From Candidatus Omnitrophota bacterium (GTDB lineage: Bacteria; Omnitrophota; Gorgyraeia; Gygaellales; Profunditerraquicolaceae), in the NCBI GenBank assembly GCA_030691725.1, contig JAUYDQ010000034.1, positions 1 through 14,136 of the forward strand: a stretch of DNA of 14,136 bases. The letters run 5' to 3'. A model generated the notes under the pieces. It was not told the origin of the DNA. It made no database searches and saw nothing but the letters and a program-made list of their open reading frames with translations. A program made the translations under genes and the position numbers. Positions 1-7,485 of this stretch are shown piece after piece. Within the stretch, counting starts at the first letter, position 1. Each line of letters starts with the position of its first letter.

Positions 1-251
1 ATATTAAAATAATCAAAGAGACAGGAATAATTATTTGTTTGACAGCCTCACCCCATGTAATATTAAAAAGGACCAGCGCCTATCACCACAGGCCTCTGTT
101 AAATGTGAGCAATCCGCATAAGCAGATAGAGCTGCTTTTTAAATTGCGCGCTCCTTATTATGCCCAGGCAGATAAAACTATTGATACATCTAAGATTTCC
201 ATAAAAGAAGTGGTGGATAAAATTTTAGAATTAATTCTTAAGAAAAGATGA
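1..251 (+). CDS. aroK: Shikimate kinase, C-terminal part (5' end outside window)
   Basis: The reading frame is open from the window edge to the TGA at 249-251, so this is the 3' end of a gene that starts upstream. The visible 82 or so residues fit the C-terminal third of shikimate kinase, which phosphorylates shikimate with ATP in the chorismate pathway in the cytoplasm. What I see is a hydrophobic strand followed by a Leu-Thr-Ala turn and an Arg, then the lid-type Arg-Pro-Leu-Leu, then a segment with Leu-Arg-Ala-Pro-Tyr-Tyr and Ala-Asp. The last part is an Ile-Asp-Thr strand and a closing helix, as in the family's usual ending. The Walker A loop would lie upstream and cannot be checked. The stop overlaps the dprA start in an ATGA arrangement, implying co-translation. 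A related small P-loop kinase is the main alternative. Confidence 0.7.
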   Translation, partial: IKIIKETGIIICLTASPHVILKRTSAYHHRPLLNVSNPHKQIELLFKLRAPYYAQADKTIDTSKISIKEVVDKILELILKKR

Positions 252-1354
252 CGCGACTTAAGGCCCTAATTGGCTTGAATATGTTTTGCGATATCGGCAG
301 CACGCGCTTAAATCAGCTGCTCAAATTTTTTGGTAAACCGGAAAATATTTTAAAAGTTCCTCGCCAAGAATTAATGGCAGTTTCCGGTATCGGAGAAGAA
401 ATCGCCGGAAAAATCATCTCTCTTAAAGAAGAAGATATAGACGAGGAGCTTAATTTAGCCAGGAAATATAATCTAAAAATTATAACTGTAGATGACGAAG
501 GCTATCCGGAAAATCTGAAACATATCCCCGACCCGCCCATCGTACTTTACGTTAGAGGTACGCTGAGGAGTGAGGATAAATTTAGCATTGCTATTGTAGG
601 TTCGCGTAGAGCTTCTTTTTATGGTTTGTCTTGCGCTGAAAAGTTTGCTGCTGATTTATCCGAGCGAAATTTTACCATTGTCTCGGGGTTAGCACGCGGC
701 ATAGATACATCTGCGCATAAAGGTGCATTAAAACATGGTAAGCGTACTATTGCGGTGATAGGAAGCGGTTTTCGTCATCTCTATCCGTCGGAAAATCAAG
801 AATTAGCCGAAGAAATTTCCCGATGCGGGGCAATAATATCCGAATTCTGTATAAACGCAAAACCCCTACCCCAAAATTTTCCCCGCCGCAATCGCGTGAT
901 TAGCGGCTTGTCTTTGGGTGTTTTGGTGGTGGAGGCAGCCAGAAATAGCGGCGCCTTAATTACTGCTGATTGCGCATTAGAACAAGGTAGAGAGGTTTTT
1001 GCCTTACCGGGTAAAATCGATTCCGGTAATTCCTTTGGCACAAATGGATTGATTAAACAAGGCGCAAAATTAGTTTCTTGCGCCGATGATATTATAGAGG
1101 AATTTAACCTACCTATAACTATAAAACTAAATAAAGAAGAAACGAAAGAAACGAGTTTCGGTAGCAGGGTTTGCTTATCCGGCAACGAATCTCTTCTTTA
1201 TAATTTAATATCAGACCAACCTGTGCTTTTAGATGAGATTGCCGAAAGGACCGACATCGGCATACCAGAAATCTCGGGGATACTCTTAAAATTGCAGATA
1301 CGCAAGTTAATCAAGCAACTCCCCGGAAAACAATTTATAAGGAGTGCATCCTGA
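248..1354 (+). CDS. dprA: DNA processing protein DprA
   Basis: A 368-residue protein of normal family length. DprA binds incoming single-stranded DNA during natural transformation and loads RecA; many bacteria keep it without known competence. Residues about 1-60 form a helical SAM/HhH-like region with Gly-Ile-Gly at 47-49. Residues about 108-285 are the Rossmann-type DprA domain, with Val-Gly-Ser-Arg at 117-120, Ser-Gly-Leu-Ala-Arg-Gly-Ile-Asp at 146-153, Pro-Arg-Arg-Asn-Arg at 212-216 and Ser-Gly-Ala-Leu-Ile-Thr-Ala at 234-240. Residues about 315-365 form a winged-helix C-terminal domain. The ATG overlaps the upstream TGA; no strong ribosome binding site is visible, so translation probably depends on coupling. 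The following topA and xer genes match a neighbourhood known from other phyla. Competence itself cannot be inferred from this gene alone. Confidence 0.97.
   Translation: MTRLKALIGLNMFCDIGSTRLNQLLKFFGKPENILKVPRQELMAVSGIGEEIAGKIISLKEEDIDEELNLARKYNLKIITVDDEGYPENLKHIPDPPIVLYVRGTLRSEDKFSIAIVGSRRASFYGLSCAEKFAADLSERNFTIVSGLARGIDTSAHKGALKHGKRTIAVIGSGFRHLYPSENQELAEEISRCGAIISEFCINAKPLPQNFPRRNRVISGLSLGVLVVEAARNSGALITADCALEQGREVFALPGKIDSGNSFGTNGLIKQGAKLVSCADDIIEEFNLPITIKLNKEETKETSFGSRVCLSGNESLLYNLISDQPVLLDEIAERTDIGIPEISGILLKLQIRKLIKQLPGKQFIRSAS
1339..1344 (+). promoter_or_regulatory. Ribosome binding site deciding the topA start
   Basis: AAGGAG lies 11 bases before the ATG at 1356. The in-frame GTG at 1344 overlaps this motif and therefore cannot use it, which is why the ATG is preferred. 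The motif is inside the end of dprA. Confidence 0.6.
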
Positions 1355-1355
1355 T

Positions 1356-3377
1356 ATGAAGAAAAAAGGCTCTTCGGTTATCAAAAAAGGGTCTCTCGTT
1401 ATCGTGGAATCGCCTACAAAGGCAAAGACCATAAGCCAGATCCTGGGAGGCAATTTTTCCGTTGTCTCTTCTTACGGGCACTTAATTGACTTACCGAAAA
1501 AAGAATTAGGCGTGGATATTGAAAAAGGATTCTTGCCTTCTTATGTGGTGGTCAGCGGCAGAGAAAAAATTATTACCGCCTTAAAAAAAGAATCCAAGAA
1601 TAAAAGCAATATATATGTAGCTACCGACCCGGACAGGGAAGGAGAAGCCATTGGCTGGCAGATAAAGATGAGGCTTTTTAAAGGCCAGAATGTTCTGCGT
1701 GTTGTATTTCATGAGATTACGCCCTCTGCGATAAAGGAGGCCTTTGGCAGCCCGCGCGAATTTGACCTTAACATGATCGAAGCGCAGGCGAGCCGCCGCA
1801 TATTAGACAGGATAGTGGGTTATTTCTTGAGCCCTTTGCTCTGGAAGAAGATCGCACGCGGCTTAAGCGCAGGCAGAGTACAATCCGTGGCATTAAAATT
1901 GATTGTAGAAAGAGAGAGACTGATTAACAGTTTTATACCCCAGGAATATTGGGAGATAGAAGCCGAACTTTCGAAAAAAGATACCGGAGTTTCATTTTTA
2001 GCAAAATTAGAAAAGATAGAAGATAATAAAATAGAGATAAAGAATAAATTACAGGCAGATGGTATAGTTACGGATATAAATAATAAATTATTTATAGTTT
2101 CAGAAATAAAAAAGGCAGAAAGGAAACGCTATCCCTACCCGCCTTTTATTACTAGCACCTTACAGCAGGATGCTTTTAATAAATTAAGATTTAATGCAAA
2201 CAAAACCATGATCATAGCCCAGCAACTTTATGAAGGAATCGATATCGGCAAGGAAAGCCCTGGCGGCCTCATTACTTATATGCGTACTGATTCCCCGAAC
2301 GTCGCACCCGAGGCACTCAAAGAAGTAAGGAGCCTTATCTTAAAAAAATTCGGCAAGGATTATTTACCGCAGAAACCCAATGTTTATAAATTAAAGAAAC
2401 ACGCGCAGGCGGCCCATGAGGCAATCAGGCCGACTCTGATTTCACATTCACCGGAAAGTTTAAAAGAATTCTTAACTGGCGACCAATACAAATTGTATGA
2501 GTTGATTTATCGCCGCTTTATTGCCAGCCAAATGACTCCTGCGCGATATTTAGTAACCATAGCAAATATTATGGCAGAGAAATATCTCTTTACGGCTTCC
2601 GGCACTGTTACCGTCTTTGATGGCTTTATGGCAATTTATAATAAGGATAACGAAGAAGAAAAAGAGAAAAAAATTCTCCCTGCGCTCGCAAAAGACGAAA
2701 TTTTAGACCTGATTAAATTAATAACCTCCCAGCATTTTACTAAACCGCCGGCGCGCTTCTCCGATAGTTCTTTGGTAAAAGCCTTAGAGGAAGATGGTAT
2801 TGGCAGGCCATCTACTTATGCACCGATAATTTATACTCTGGTCTTGCGCGACTATGCGCGCAGGATTAAAGGGTATTTTCATCCTACGGAGCTGGGCTTT
2901 AAAGTTTGTGAAATGCTGGTTGAGTATTTCCCCAAGGTTATGGATGTTAAGTTTACCGCGCTTATGGAAGAAAAGCTCGATGAAATTGAAGAAGGCAGGC
3001 TCCAGAGATTAAAAGTCCTGGAAGATTTCTATGCGCCTTTTAAGGCGTGCCTTGATTTTGCACAAAAGAATATCAAAAAAGAAGTGATAGAAACGGGCCA
3101 AATGTGCGATAAATGCGGCGCGCCCATGATTATAAAATGGGGACGCAAAGGAAAATTCTTGAGTTGTTCTGCGTATCCTAAGTGCAAGAACGCAAAATCT
3201 ATTACTACAGGCGTTAAATGCCCGCAGCCCGAATGTGGCGGAGAACTTATCGAGCGGCGTTCTAAGCGCGGATTCTTCTACGGCTGTTCTAATTATCCTA
3301 AATGTAATTTTATCTCAAAGGACCTGCCGCAGGAGGAAGATAAGAAAACAGCTGAAACCGAAACCGATAATGGATAG
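1356..3377 (+). CDS. topA: DNA topoisomerase I (type IA)
   Basis: A 673-residue type IA topoisomerase, which relaxes negative supercoils by cutting one strand through a 5'-phosphotyrosine. The N-terminal TOPRIM domain has the metal and catalytic residues: Glu in Val-Glu-Ser-Pro (17-20) and Asp-Pro-Asp-Arg-Glu-Gly-Glu (91-97). The Ala-Gln-Ala-Ser-Arg-Arg and Ser-Ala-Gly-Arg-Val-Gln-Ser segments follow at 143-148 and 171-177. The active-site tyrosine is Tyr308 in Leu-Ile-Thr-Tyr-Met-Arg-Thr-Asp. Two four-cysteine zinc ribbons close the protein, at about 584-610 and 622-650. The tail is acidic and hydrophilic. It is shorter than the E. coli enzyme (about 865 residues), as is common for forms with fewer C-terminal repeats. 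The gene starts one base after the dprA stop and its end overlaps the next gene by 8 bases. Confidence 0.98.
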   Translation: MKKKGSSVIKKGSLVIVESPTKAKTISQILGGNFSVVSSYGHLIDLPKKELGVDIEKGFLPSYVVVSGREKIITALKKESKNKSNIYVATDPDREGEAIGWQIKMRLFKGQNVLRVVFHEITPSAIKEAFGSPREFDLNMIEAQASRRILDRIVGYFLSPLLWKKIARGLSAGRVQSVALKLIVERERLINSFIPQEYWEIEAELSKKDTGVSFLAKLEKIEDNKIEIKNKLQADGIVTDINNKLFIVSEIKKAERKRYPYPPFITSTLQQDAFNKLRFNANKTMIIAQQLYEGIDIGKESPGGLITYMRTDSPNVAPEALKEVRSLILKKFGKDYLPQKPNVYKLKKHAQAAHEAIRPTLISHSPESLKEFLTGDQYKLYELIYRRFIASQMTPARYLVTIANIMAEKYLFTASGTVTVFDGFMAIYNKDNEEEKEKKILPALAKDEILDLIKLITSQHFTKPPARFSDSSLVKALEEDGIGRPSTYAPIIYTLVLRDYARRIKGYFHPTELGFKVCEMLVEYFPKVMDVKFTALMEEKLDEIEEGRLQRLKVLEDFYAPFKACLDFAQKNIKKEVIETGQMCDKCGAPMIIKWGRKGKFLSCSAYPKCKNAKSITTGVKCPQPECGGELIERRSKRGFFYGCSNYPKCNFISKDLPQEEDKKTAETETDNG

Positions 3378-4236
3378 ATACATAGAAAAGTTTATCAGGT
3401 ACTTAGAGATCGAAAAGAATTATTCTAAATATACAATAACAAACTACCGGTTAGATTTAGAGGGCTTTAAGAAATTTTTGGGTGATGTAGCCTTGGAGAA
3501 AATTGATTACCTGGTTTTAAGAAAATATTTGGCAACACTAAAAGAAAAAAATCTTAAAAGCAGGACAGTCGGCCGCCACCTTTCTACTTTAAGGTCTTTC
3601 TTTAAATTTTTAATTCGCGAAGGTTATCTCAAAAACAATCCCATAGCCAGCCTTTCCAGCCCTAAGCAGGAAAAGCCCCTGCCTTTATTTCTCACGGAAG
3701 AAGAGGTAACTAAATTAATTGAGGCAGTCAAGCTAAACAATGAAAGGGACTTCAGGGATAGAGCAGTCATAGAGACATTTTACAGCACCGGAATAAGGGT
3801 TAGTGAACTGGTGGGATTAAATATCGAAGATGTAGATTTTATCGGAGGAGTAGTTAAAGTTTTGGGTAAGGGTAAGAAAGAGCGCATTGCGCCTATAGGA
3901 GAGATAGCACTATCAGCAATAAGGGCTTATTTAGAGAGAAGGAAGAAACAGCAGGAGGCTGAGGCGTTATTTTTAAATAAAAGCGGAAAACGCATAACTG
4001 ACAGAGGTGTGCGCAATATCATTGATAAATATATACGCATTGCAAGTATAAAACAAGGAGTATCACCCCACACATTAAGGCATTCTTCTGCCACGCATCT
4101 TTTAAATCGTGGTGCAGATTTAAGGAGTGTTCAGGAGCTCCTGGGGCACGTAAATCTTTCCACGACCCAGATATACACCCACCTTACGACTGAAAAATTG
4201 AAAAGTGTGTATGATAAAGCGCACCCCCGGGCTTGA
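3370..4236 (+). CDS. xerC: Tyrosine recombinase XerC/XerD
   Basis: A 288-residue tyrosine recombinase of the length typical for XerC/XerD, which resolve chromosome dimers at dif during division. Residues 1-95 are the SAM-like core-binding domain. Residues about 105-285 are the catalytic domain with the full set of catalytic residues: Arg143, Lys167, His234-x2-Arg237, His260 and the nucleophile Tyr269. The start was chosen at the ATG at 3370 because the next residues match the usual family beginning. Longer in-frame starts would add a non-homologous leader read from topA's zinc-ribbon region in another frame. No ribosome binding site sits at the right distance; the start overlaps the end of topA by 8 bases, so coupling is likely. 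The topA neighbour favours the housekeeping Xer role over an integron or phage integrase, but XerC and XerD cannot be told apart here. Confidence 0.92.
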   Translation: MDRYIEKFIRYLEIEKNYSKYTITNYRLDLEGFKKFLGDVALEKIDYLVLRKYLATLKEKNLKSRTVGRHLSTLRSFFKFLIREGYLKNNPIASLSSPKQEKPLPLFLTEEEVTKLIEAVKLNNERDFRDRAVIETFYSTGIRVSELVGLNIEDVDFIGGVVKVLGKGKKERIAPIGEIALSAIRAYLERRKKQQEAEALFLNKSGKRITDRGVRNIIDKYIRIASIKQGVSPHTLRHSSATHLLNRGADLRSVQELLGHVNLSTTQIYTHLTTEKLKSVYDKAHPRA

Positions 4237-4239
4237 AAT

Positions 4240-4274
4240 AGCGTATAGCATATAGCTTATAGCGAATAGAAAAT
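4240..4274 (+). repeat. Degenerate heptanucleotide tandem repeat, five units
   Basis: The 42-base gap between the xer gene and waaA is almost entirely five 7-base units: agcgtat, agcatat, agcttat, agcgaat and agaaaat. The tract ends four bases before the waaA ATG and leaves no room for a Shine-Dalgarno motif. The first unit is identical to one in the array at 12836. Confidence 0.85.
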
Positions 4275-4278
4275 AAAT

Positions 4279-5559
4279 ATGTGGATATTGTATGATTTGA
4301 TAATTATCGTATTTGCGCTTATTTATTTGCCTGTATACTTATTGAGAAGGAAATTCCATCCTGGCTTTCAAATGCGCCTTGGAATATTACCTTCTGGCTT
4401 AGAACTGAATAAGCCTATCTGGATACATGCTGTAAGCGTGGGTGAGGTAATAACAGTAAAAAATATGATAAGAGAATTAAGAGCTACCTATCCTGATAAG
4501 AGATTTTTTATTTCCACGGTTACTCCTACGGGCAATAAAATCGCCAAGAGTATCGCCAAGGAAACTGATTTTGTATCTTATTGTCCTCTAGACTTAAGTT
4601 TTATTGTAAGAAGCGTTGTAGATAAAATTAAACCTTCTTTATTTATTATTATGGAAACCGAAATCTGGCCAAATTTGATTTCCTGTCTTTATCGAAAACA
4701 CATACCTATCGTCTTGGTAAATGGCAGGCTCTCTGAACGTTCTTTTAAAGGTTACTTAAGCATAAAATTTTTCATAAAACCCATTTTAAATAAAATTAAT
4801 CTCTTCTGCGTTCAGACCCCTAGCGACGCAGAAAGATTGCTTCGCCTGGGAGTATCCAAAGACAGGATTCGGGTAACCGGAAATATGAAATTTGATAATA
4901 CAGATTATTCAGATAAGAAAATTATAGATTACGCGGATAAATACAGGGCCCTTTTGCAATTAAGCAAAGAAGAGAAACTTTGGGTTTGCGGTAGCACGCA
5001 TCCAGGCGAGGAAGAAATTATTTTAGATGTCTACGGAAAGCTTCTCGGAGAATTCCCTCAGCTTAGACTTTTAATTGCCCCTCGGCATCCAGAGAGAGCG
5101 AAAGAAATAGAAAAAATAGTATCAAGAAATGGATGCCCATCCATATTTATTTCTAGTTTATACCTAAAGCCTAACACCCATAATCTGAAACCTATATTTA
5201 TTCTTGATGTAATCGGTGAACTTGTTTATTTCTACAATATTGCCAGTATAGTTTTTGTAGGAGGTAGTTTAATAAAAAAAGGCGGCCACAATATTTTGGA
5301 ACCCGCGAGTTTAGGTAAGCCCGTAATCTTCGGCCCTTATATGTTTAATTTCCGCGATATCGCAAGTTTATTCTTGGAAAACAAAGCATGCGTTATCGCG
5401 CATAACAAAGAAGAGCTCCGGGTGAATATAGAATATTTATTAAAAAATCCCGATAAAAGTACAGAGTTAAGTCTACGCGCCAAGGCAATCATTTTACAGA
5501 ATCAAGGCGCCACAACCAGAAATCTGGAGTATATTAAAAAATATTTACAAGGGGGTTAA
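4279..5559 (+). CDS. waaA: 3-deoxy-D-manno-octulosonic acid transferase (Kdo transferase)
   Basis: A 426-residue GT30 enzyme that adds Kdo from CMP-Kdo to the lipid A precursor at the inner face of the cytoplasmic membrane. Residues 1-22 are a hydrophobic membrane anchor. The acceptor-domain motif His-Ala-Val-Ser-Val-Gly-Glu (50-56) carries the catalytic Glu56. Further family motifs are Glu-Thr-Glu-Ile-Trp-Pro (126-131), Asn-Gly-Arg-Leu-Ser (148-152), Gly-Asn-Met-Lys-Phe-Asp (201-206), Arg-His-Pro-Glu-Arg (269-273) and Gly-Gly-His-Asn-Ile-Leu-Glu-Pro-Ala (335-343). How many Kdo units it adds cannot be read from sequence. Residues about 295-306, just before the conserved Asp-x3-Gly-Glu-Leu segment, are encoded by a degenerate heptanucleotide repeat. 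The start codon follows another heptad tract and has no ribosome binding site. lpxK lies about 2.2 kb downstream. Confidence 0.96.
   Translation: MWILYDLIIIVFALIYLPVYLLRRKFHPGFQMRLGILPSGLELNKPIWIHAVSVGEVITVKNMIRELRATYPDKRFFISTVTPTGNKIAKSIAKETDFVSYCPLDLSFIVRSVVDKIKPSLFIIMETEIWPNLISCLYRKHIPIVLVNGRLSERSFKGYLSIKFFIKPILNKINLFCVQTPSDAERLLRLGVSKDRIRVTGNMKFDNTDYSDKKIIDYADKYRALLQLSKEEKLWVCGSTHPGEEEIILDVYGKLLGEFPQLRLLIAPRHPERAKEIEKIVSRNGCPSIFISSLYLKPNTHNLKPIFILDVIGELVYFYNIASIVFVGGSLIKKGGHNILEPASLGKPVIFGPYMFNFRDIASLFLENKACVIAHNKEELRVNIEYLLKNPDKSTELSLRAKAIILQNQGATTRNLEYIKKYLQGG
5162..5196 (+). repeat. Degenerate heptanucleotide repeat inside waaA
   Basis: Five diverged 7-base units with approximate consensus acctaaa: acctaaa, gcctaac, acccata, atctgaa and acctata. 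The decay is considerable, but the translation keeps a 7-residue period, with Leu-Lys-Pro at residues 296-298 and again at 303-305. The tract lies in a variable stretch between conserved WaaA motifs. Confidence 0.55.
5549..5555 (+). promoter_or_regulatory. Ribosome binding site of the barrel-protein gene
   Basis: AAGGGGG lies 6 bases before the ATG at 5562 and within the last codons of waaA, supporting this start and co-transcription. Confidence 0.55.
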
Positions 5560-5561
5560 GT

Positions 5562-6455
5562 ATGATTTTGAGGCGTGTCCAGAGAATCAGCTTAGGCCTA
5601 TTTATTATAATTGCTACATTGACATTTTTTTCTTCTAGATTAAATGCCGAAACGCAAGATGAGGCAGAAAACAAACCATCTCAGGCGATAGATTCTTACG
5701 TAAGATATATGCCTAGCCGTTCCGTAGATGCAGCGTCGGGTAAAGTAGAGATTATTGAATCTGATGCCAAATACAGTTATGAATTTAAGGCATTTGATAA
5801 ATTACCCGTAAAGCTCTCCATTGATAATAATTACATCGGTATAGAAAGTTCGCTGAACAGTGTAGAACTACCAGCGCATTTAGTGGGATTAACCACTGAT
5901 ATAGAGACAACTGTGCCGTTTTTTCATTTTAGTAAGACTTACCTGCGCATAGGAATAAGCCCTTCTTTTTACGGTGATGATTGGGATTTTAAGGCATCCT
6001 CCTTTCGCATACCCAGCCGTTATTTTCTTATTTACCAGCCTAATGACAAATGGACATTTTTGTCTGGTGTGGCTGTATATCCTGAATTTGAGATTGGAGT
6101 CTGGCCCATACTAGGTTTTATTTATAAACCCAATGATAAATTAGTTTTCAATATCATACCCAAAAGACCAAACATTACTTATGCACTTAATGATAGGATT
6201 AGTTTATTTGCTGAGGGAGGCAGCGCTTTAAATAGTGAATTTGAAGTAACGCGCGATAATTTAAAAAATATAGTATTGCGTTATAGAGAGACACATTTAG
6301 GGGCAGGTATAAAGTTTAAACTTAACCAATACATCCAGACTTCTATTTCAGCAGGAGGTATGTTTAACCGCTATCTAAAATATAAAGATAGCCTAGGTAG
6401 GGTTGATATTAAAGATGGTCTATATACCGAGTTCAGGGTAGAGATAAAATCATAA
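5562..6455 (+). CDS. Secreted probable outer membrane beta-barrel protein
   Basis: A 297-residue protein of unassigned function. Residues 1-29 look like a Sec signal peptide: Arg-Arg near the start, a hydrophobic core at about 11-23 and a likely cut after Leu-Asn-Ala at 29. The mature part begins with an acidic linker. It then alternates polar and hydrophobic residues with many aromatics and Gly/Asn/Asp turns, as in transmembrane beta strands. Two similar segments (Gln-Pro-Asn-Asp-Lys and Lys-Pro-Asn-Asp-Lys) look like repeated strand-turn units. The middle resembles the DUF6268 barrel family as I remember it; a profile search would settle this. The C-terminus ends in Ser, not the aromatic residue usual for barrel proteins. 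An AAGGGGG ribosome binding site sits 6 bases before the ATG, inside the end of waaA. The lipopolysaccharide gene context fits an envelope location. Confidence 0.6.
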   Translation: MILRRVQRISLGLFIIIATLTFFSSRLNAETQDEAENKPSQAIDSYVRYMPSRSVDAASGKVEIIESDAKYSYEFKAFDKLPVKLSIDNNYIGIESSLNSVELPAHLVGLTTDIETTVPFFHFSKTYLRIGISPSFYGDDWDFKASSFRIPSRYFLIYQPNDKWTFLSGVAVYPEFEIGVWPILGFIYKPNDKLVFNIIPKRPNITYALNDRISLFAEGGSALNSEFEVTRDNLKNIVLRYRETHLGAGIKFKLNQYIQTSISAGGMFNRYLKYKDSLGRVDIKDGLYTEFRVEIKS

Positions 6456-6477
6456 GGATTGACGCAAAAGATAGATT

Positions 6478-7473
6478 ATGAGCAGAGACGTTAAAATAGT
6501 TTTGGCAGTTCCGGATTTAAAGTTACGGGAGATATTGTTGTATCTCTTAAAGGCCTGGGAATATAATGTGATGGAACTTCCGGAAGAAGAGGATGTAATA
6601 GAATATTTAAAAAAGGAAAACCCCAACCTCATTATTATAGACGCTACACTGCACGGCAAGAAGGGCCTTGAGATATGCAAGGAGATAAAAGGTGATTTCC
6701 TCACTTCTTATATCCCTACGATTGTCTTGATAGATAAGAAGCAATTAAGGCGCGATTTACTCAGCATAGAGCAGGGAGTAGATGATTATTTGATTAAGCC
6801 TCCGGACCCGATAGATTTAGAAATCAGAATAGTCCTGGCTTTACGGAGTGCCGCCCACCATTTCAATGCCAATGCTTTAACCCGGCTGCCGGGAAATAAA
6901 CTTATTGAAAGGGAGCTTATTCAAAGATTGGATTCCGGAAACCATTTTTCATTTCATTACATCGATATTGATAACTTTAAGTCCTATAATGACAAATACG
7001 GCTATATAAGGGGTAACCACGTTATAATAGATACAGCCAGGATTATATCAAAGAATGTCAAGGTATGCGGAAACGGCAAGGATTTTGTCGGCCATATAGG
7101 CGGCGACGATTTCGTGATTATCACCACACCCGATAAAGCCGAACCTATTGCAAAGCAAACTATCAGAGATTTTGATGCGATGGTTCCCGGCCGGTATTCA
7201 AATCCGGATTTAGAAAATGGTTTTATCGTTGCCCGGGAGAGGAGCGGCCGGATTGCAAATATACCTTTGATGAGTTTATCCATAGCCATTGTGAATAATA
7301 CATTAGACAATGTATCCAACCTGCTTGAGCTTATGGATGTCACTACGGAACTGAAGAATTATCTTAAGGCCCTGCCGGGCAGCAATTTTATGGTGAACAG
7401 AAGGGTTATAGATAATGGGATCAAGAACAGGAAAGATAAGAAATATAAAACGGAAAAGCGTCAGTCTATATAA
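6478..7473 (+). CDS. Receiver-GGDEF protein with degenerate signature residues
   Basis: A 331-residue cytoplasmic protein with an N-terminal response-regulator receiver fold (about 5-122) and a C-terminal GGDEF domain (about 130-308). In the receiver, Asp55 and Lys107 (Leu-Ile-Lys-Pro) occupy the phosphoacceptor and conserved lysine positions. The two acidic residues that normally bind Mg near the first strand appear as Val11 and Pro12, and the usual Thr/Ser is Ile85. In the GGDEF domain the signature is Gly-Gly-Asp-Asp-Phe at 208-212. The upstream Asp of the usual Asp-x-Leu-Thr segment is Asn. The inhibitory-site Arg, nine residues before the signature, is also Asn. Asp163, Asp165 and Phe167-Lys168 of the metal and substrate region are kept. 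It may be a weak cyclase, a c-di-GMP or GTP sensor, or a partner-binding module. The ribosome binding site is weak, and there is no adjacent histidine kinase. Confidence 0.85.
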   Translation: MSRDVKIVLAVPDLKLREILLYLLKAWEYNVMELPEEEDVIEYLKKENPNLIIIDATLHGKKGLEICKEIKGDFLTSYIPTIVLIDKKQLRRDLLSIEQGVDDYLIKPPDPIDLEIRIVLALRSAAHHFNANALTRLPGNKLIERELIQRLDSGNHFSFHYIDIDNFKSYNDKYGYIRGNHVIIDTARIISKNVKVCGNGKDFVGHIGGDDFVIITTPDKAEPIAKQTIRDFDAMVPGRYSNPDLENGFIVARERSGRIANIPLMSLSIAIVNNTLDNVSNLLELMDVTTELKNYLKALPGSNFMVNRRVIDNGIKNRKDKKYKTEKRQSI

Positions 7474-7478
7474 GGAGG
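7472..7478 (+). promoter_or_regulatory. Strong ribosome binding site of the GDT1-family gene
   Basis: AAGGAGG overlaps the stop codon of the upstream gene and lies 7 bases before the ATG at 7486. It is the clearest Shine-Dalgarno motif in the window. Confidence 0.75.
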
Positions 7479-7485
7479 ATTAGTT

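Noticed and set aside
1105..1135. A/T-rich stretch in the dprA linker as a further heptad array
   Set aside because: Only two or three units can be aligned and the 7-base period is not sustained, so it is indistinguishable from biased codon use in a linker.
796..1185. Minus-strand open frame inside dprA, and similar ones inside other genes
   Set aside because: They lie opposite well-supported coding regions, show no recognisable family features and have no independent ribosome binding site support.
1344..1355. GTG at 1344 as topA start
   Set aside because: It overlaps the AAGGAG motif that would have to serve as its own ribosome binding site; the ATG at 1356 is spaced acceptably from it.
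3331..3336. AGGAGG as ribosome binding site for the xer gene
   Set aside because: It lies 33 bases before the ATG, too far to act, and no usable start codon in that frame sits at a suitable distance; it simply encodes part of the topA tail.
3235..3369. Longer xer reading frame starting 45 codons before the ATG at 3370
   Set aside because: The extra residues are the topA zinc-ribbon region read in another frame, with no similarity to recombinase N-termini; the family's usual start matches the ATG at 3370.
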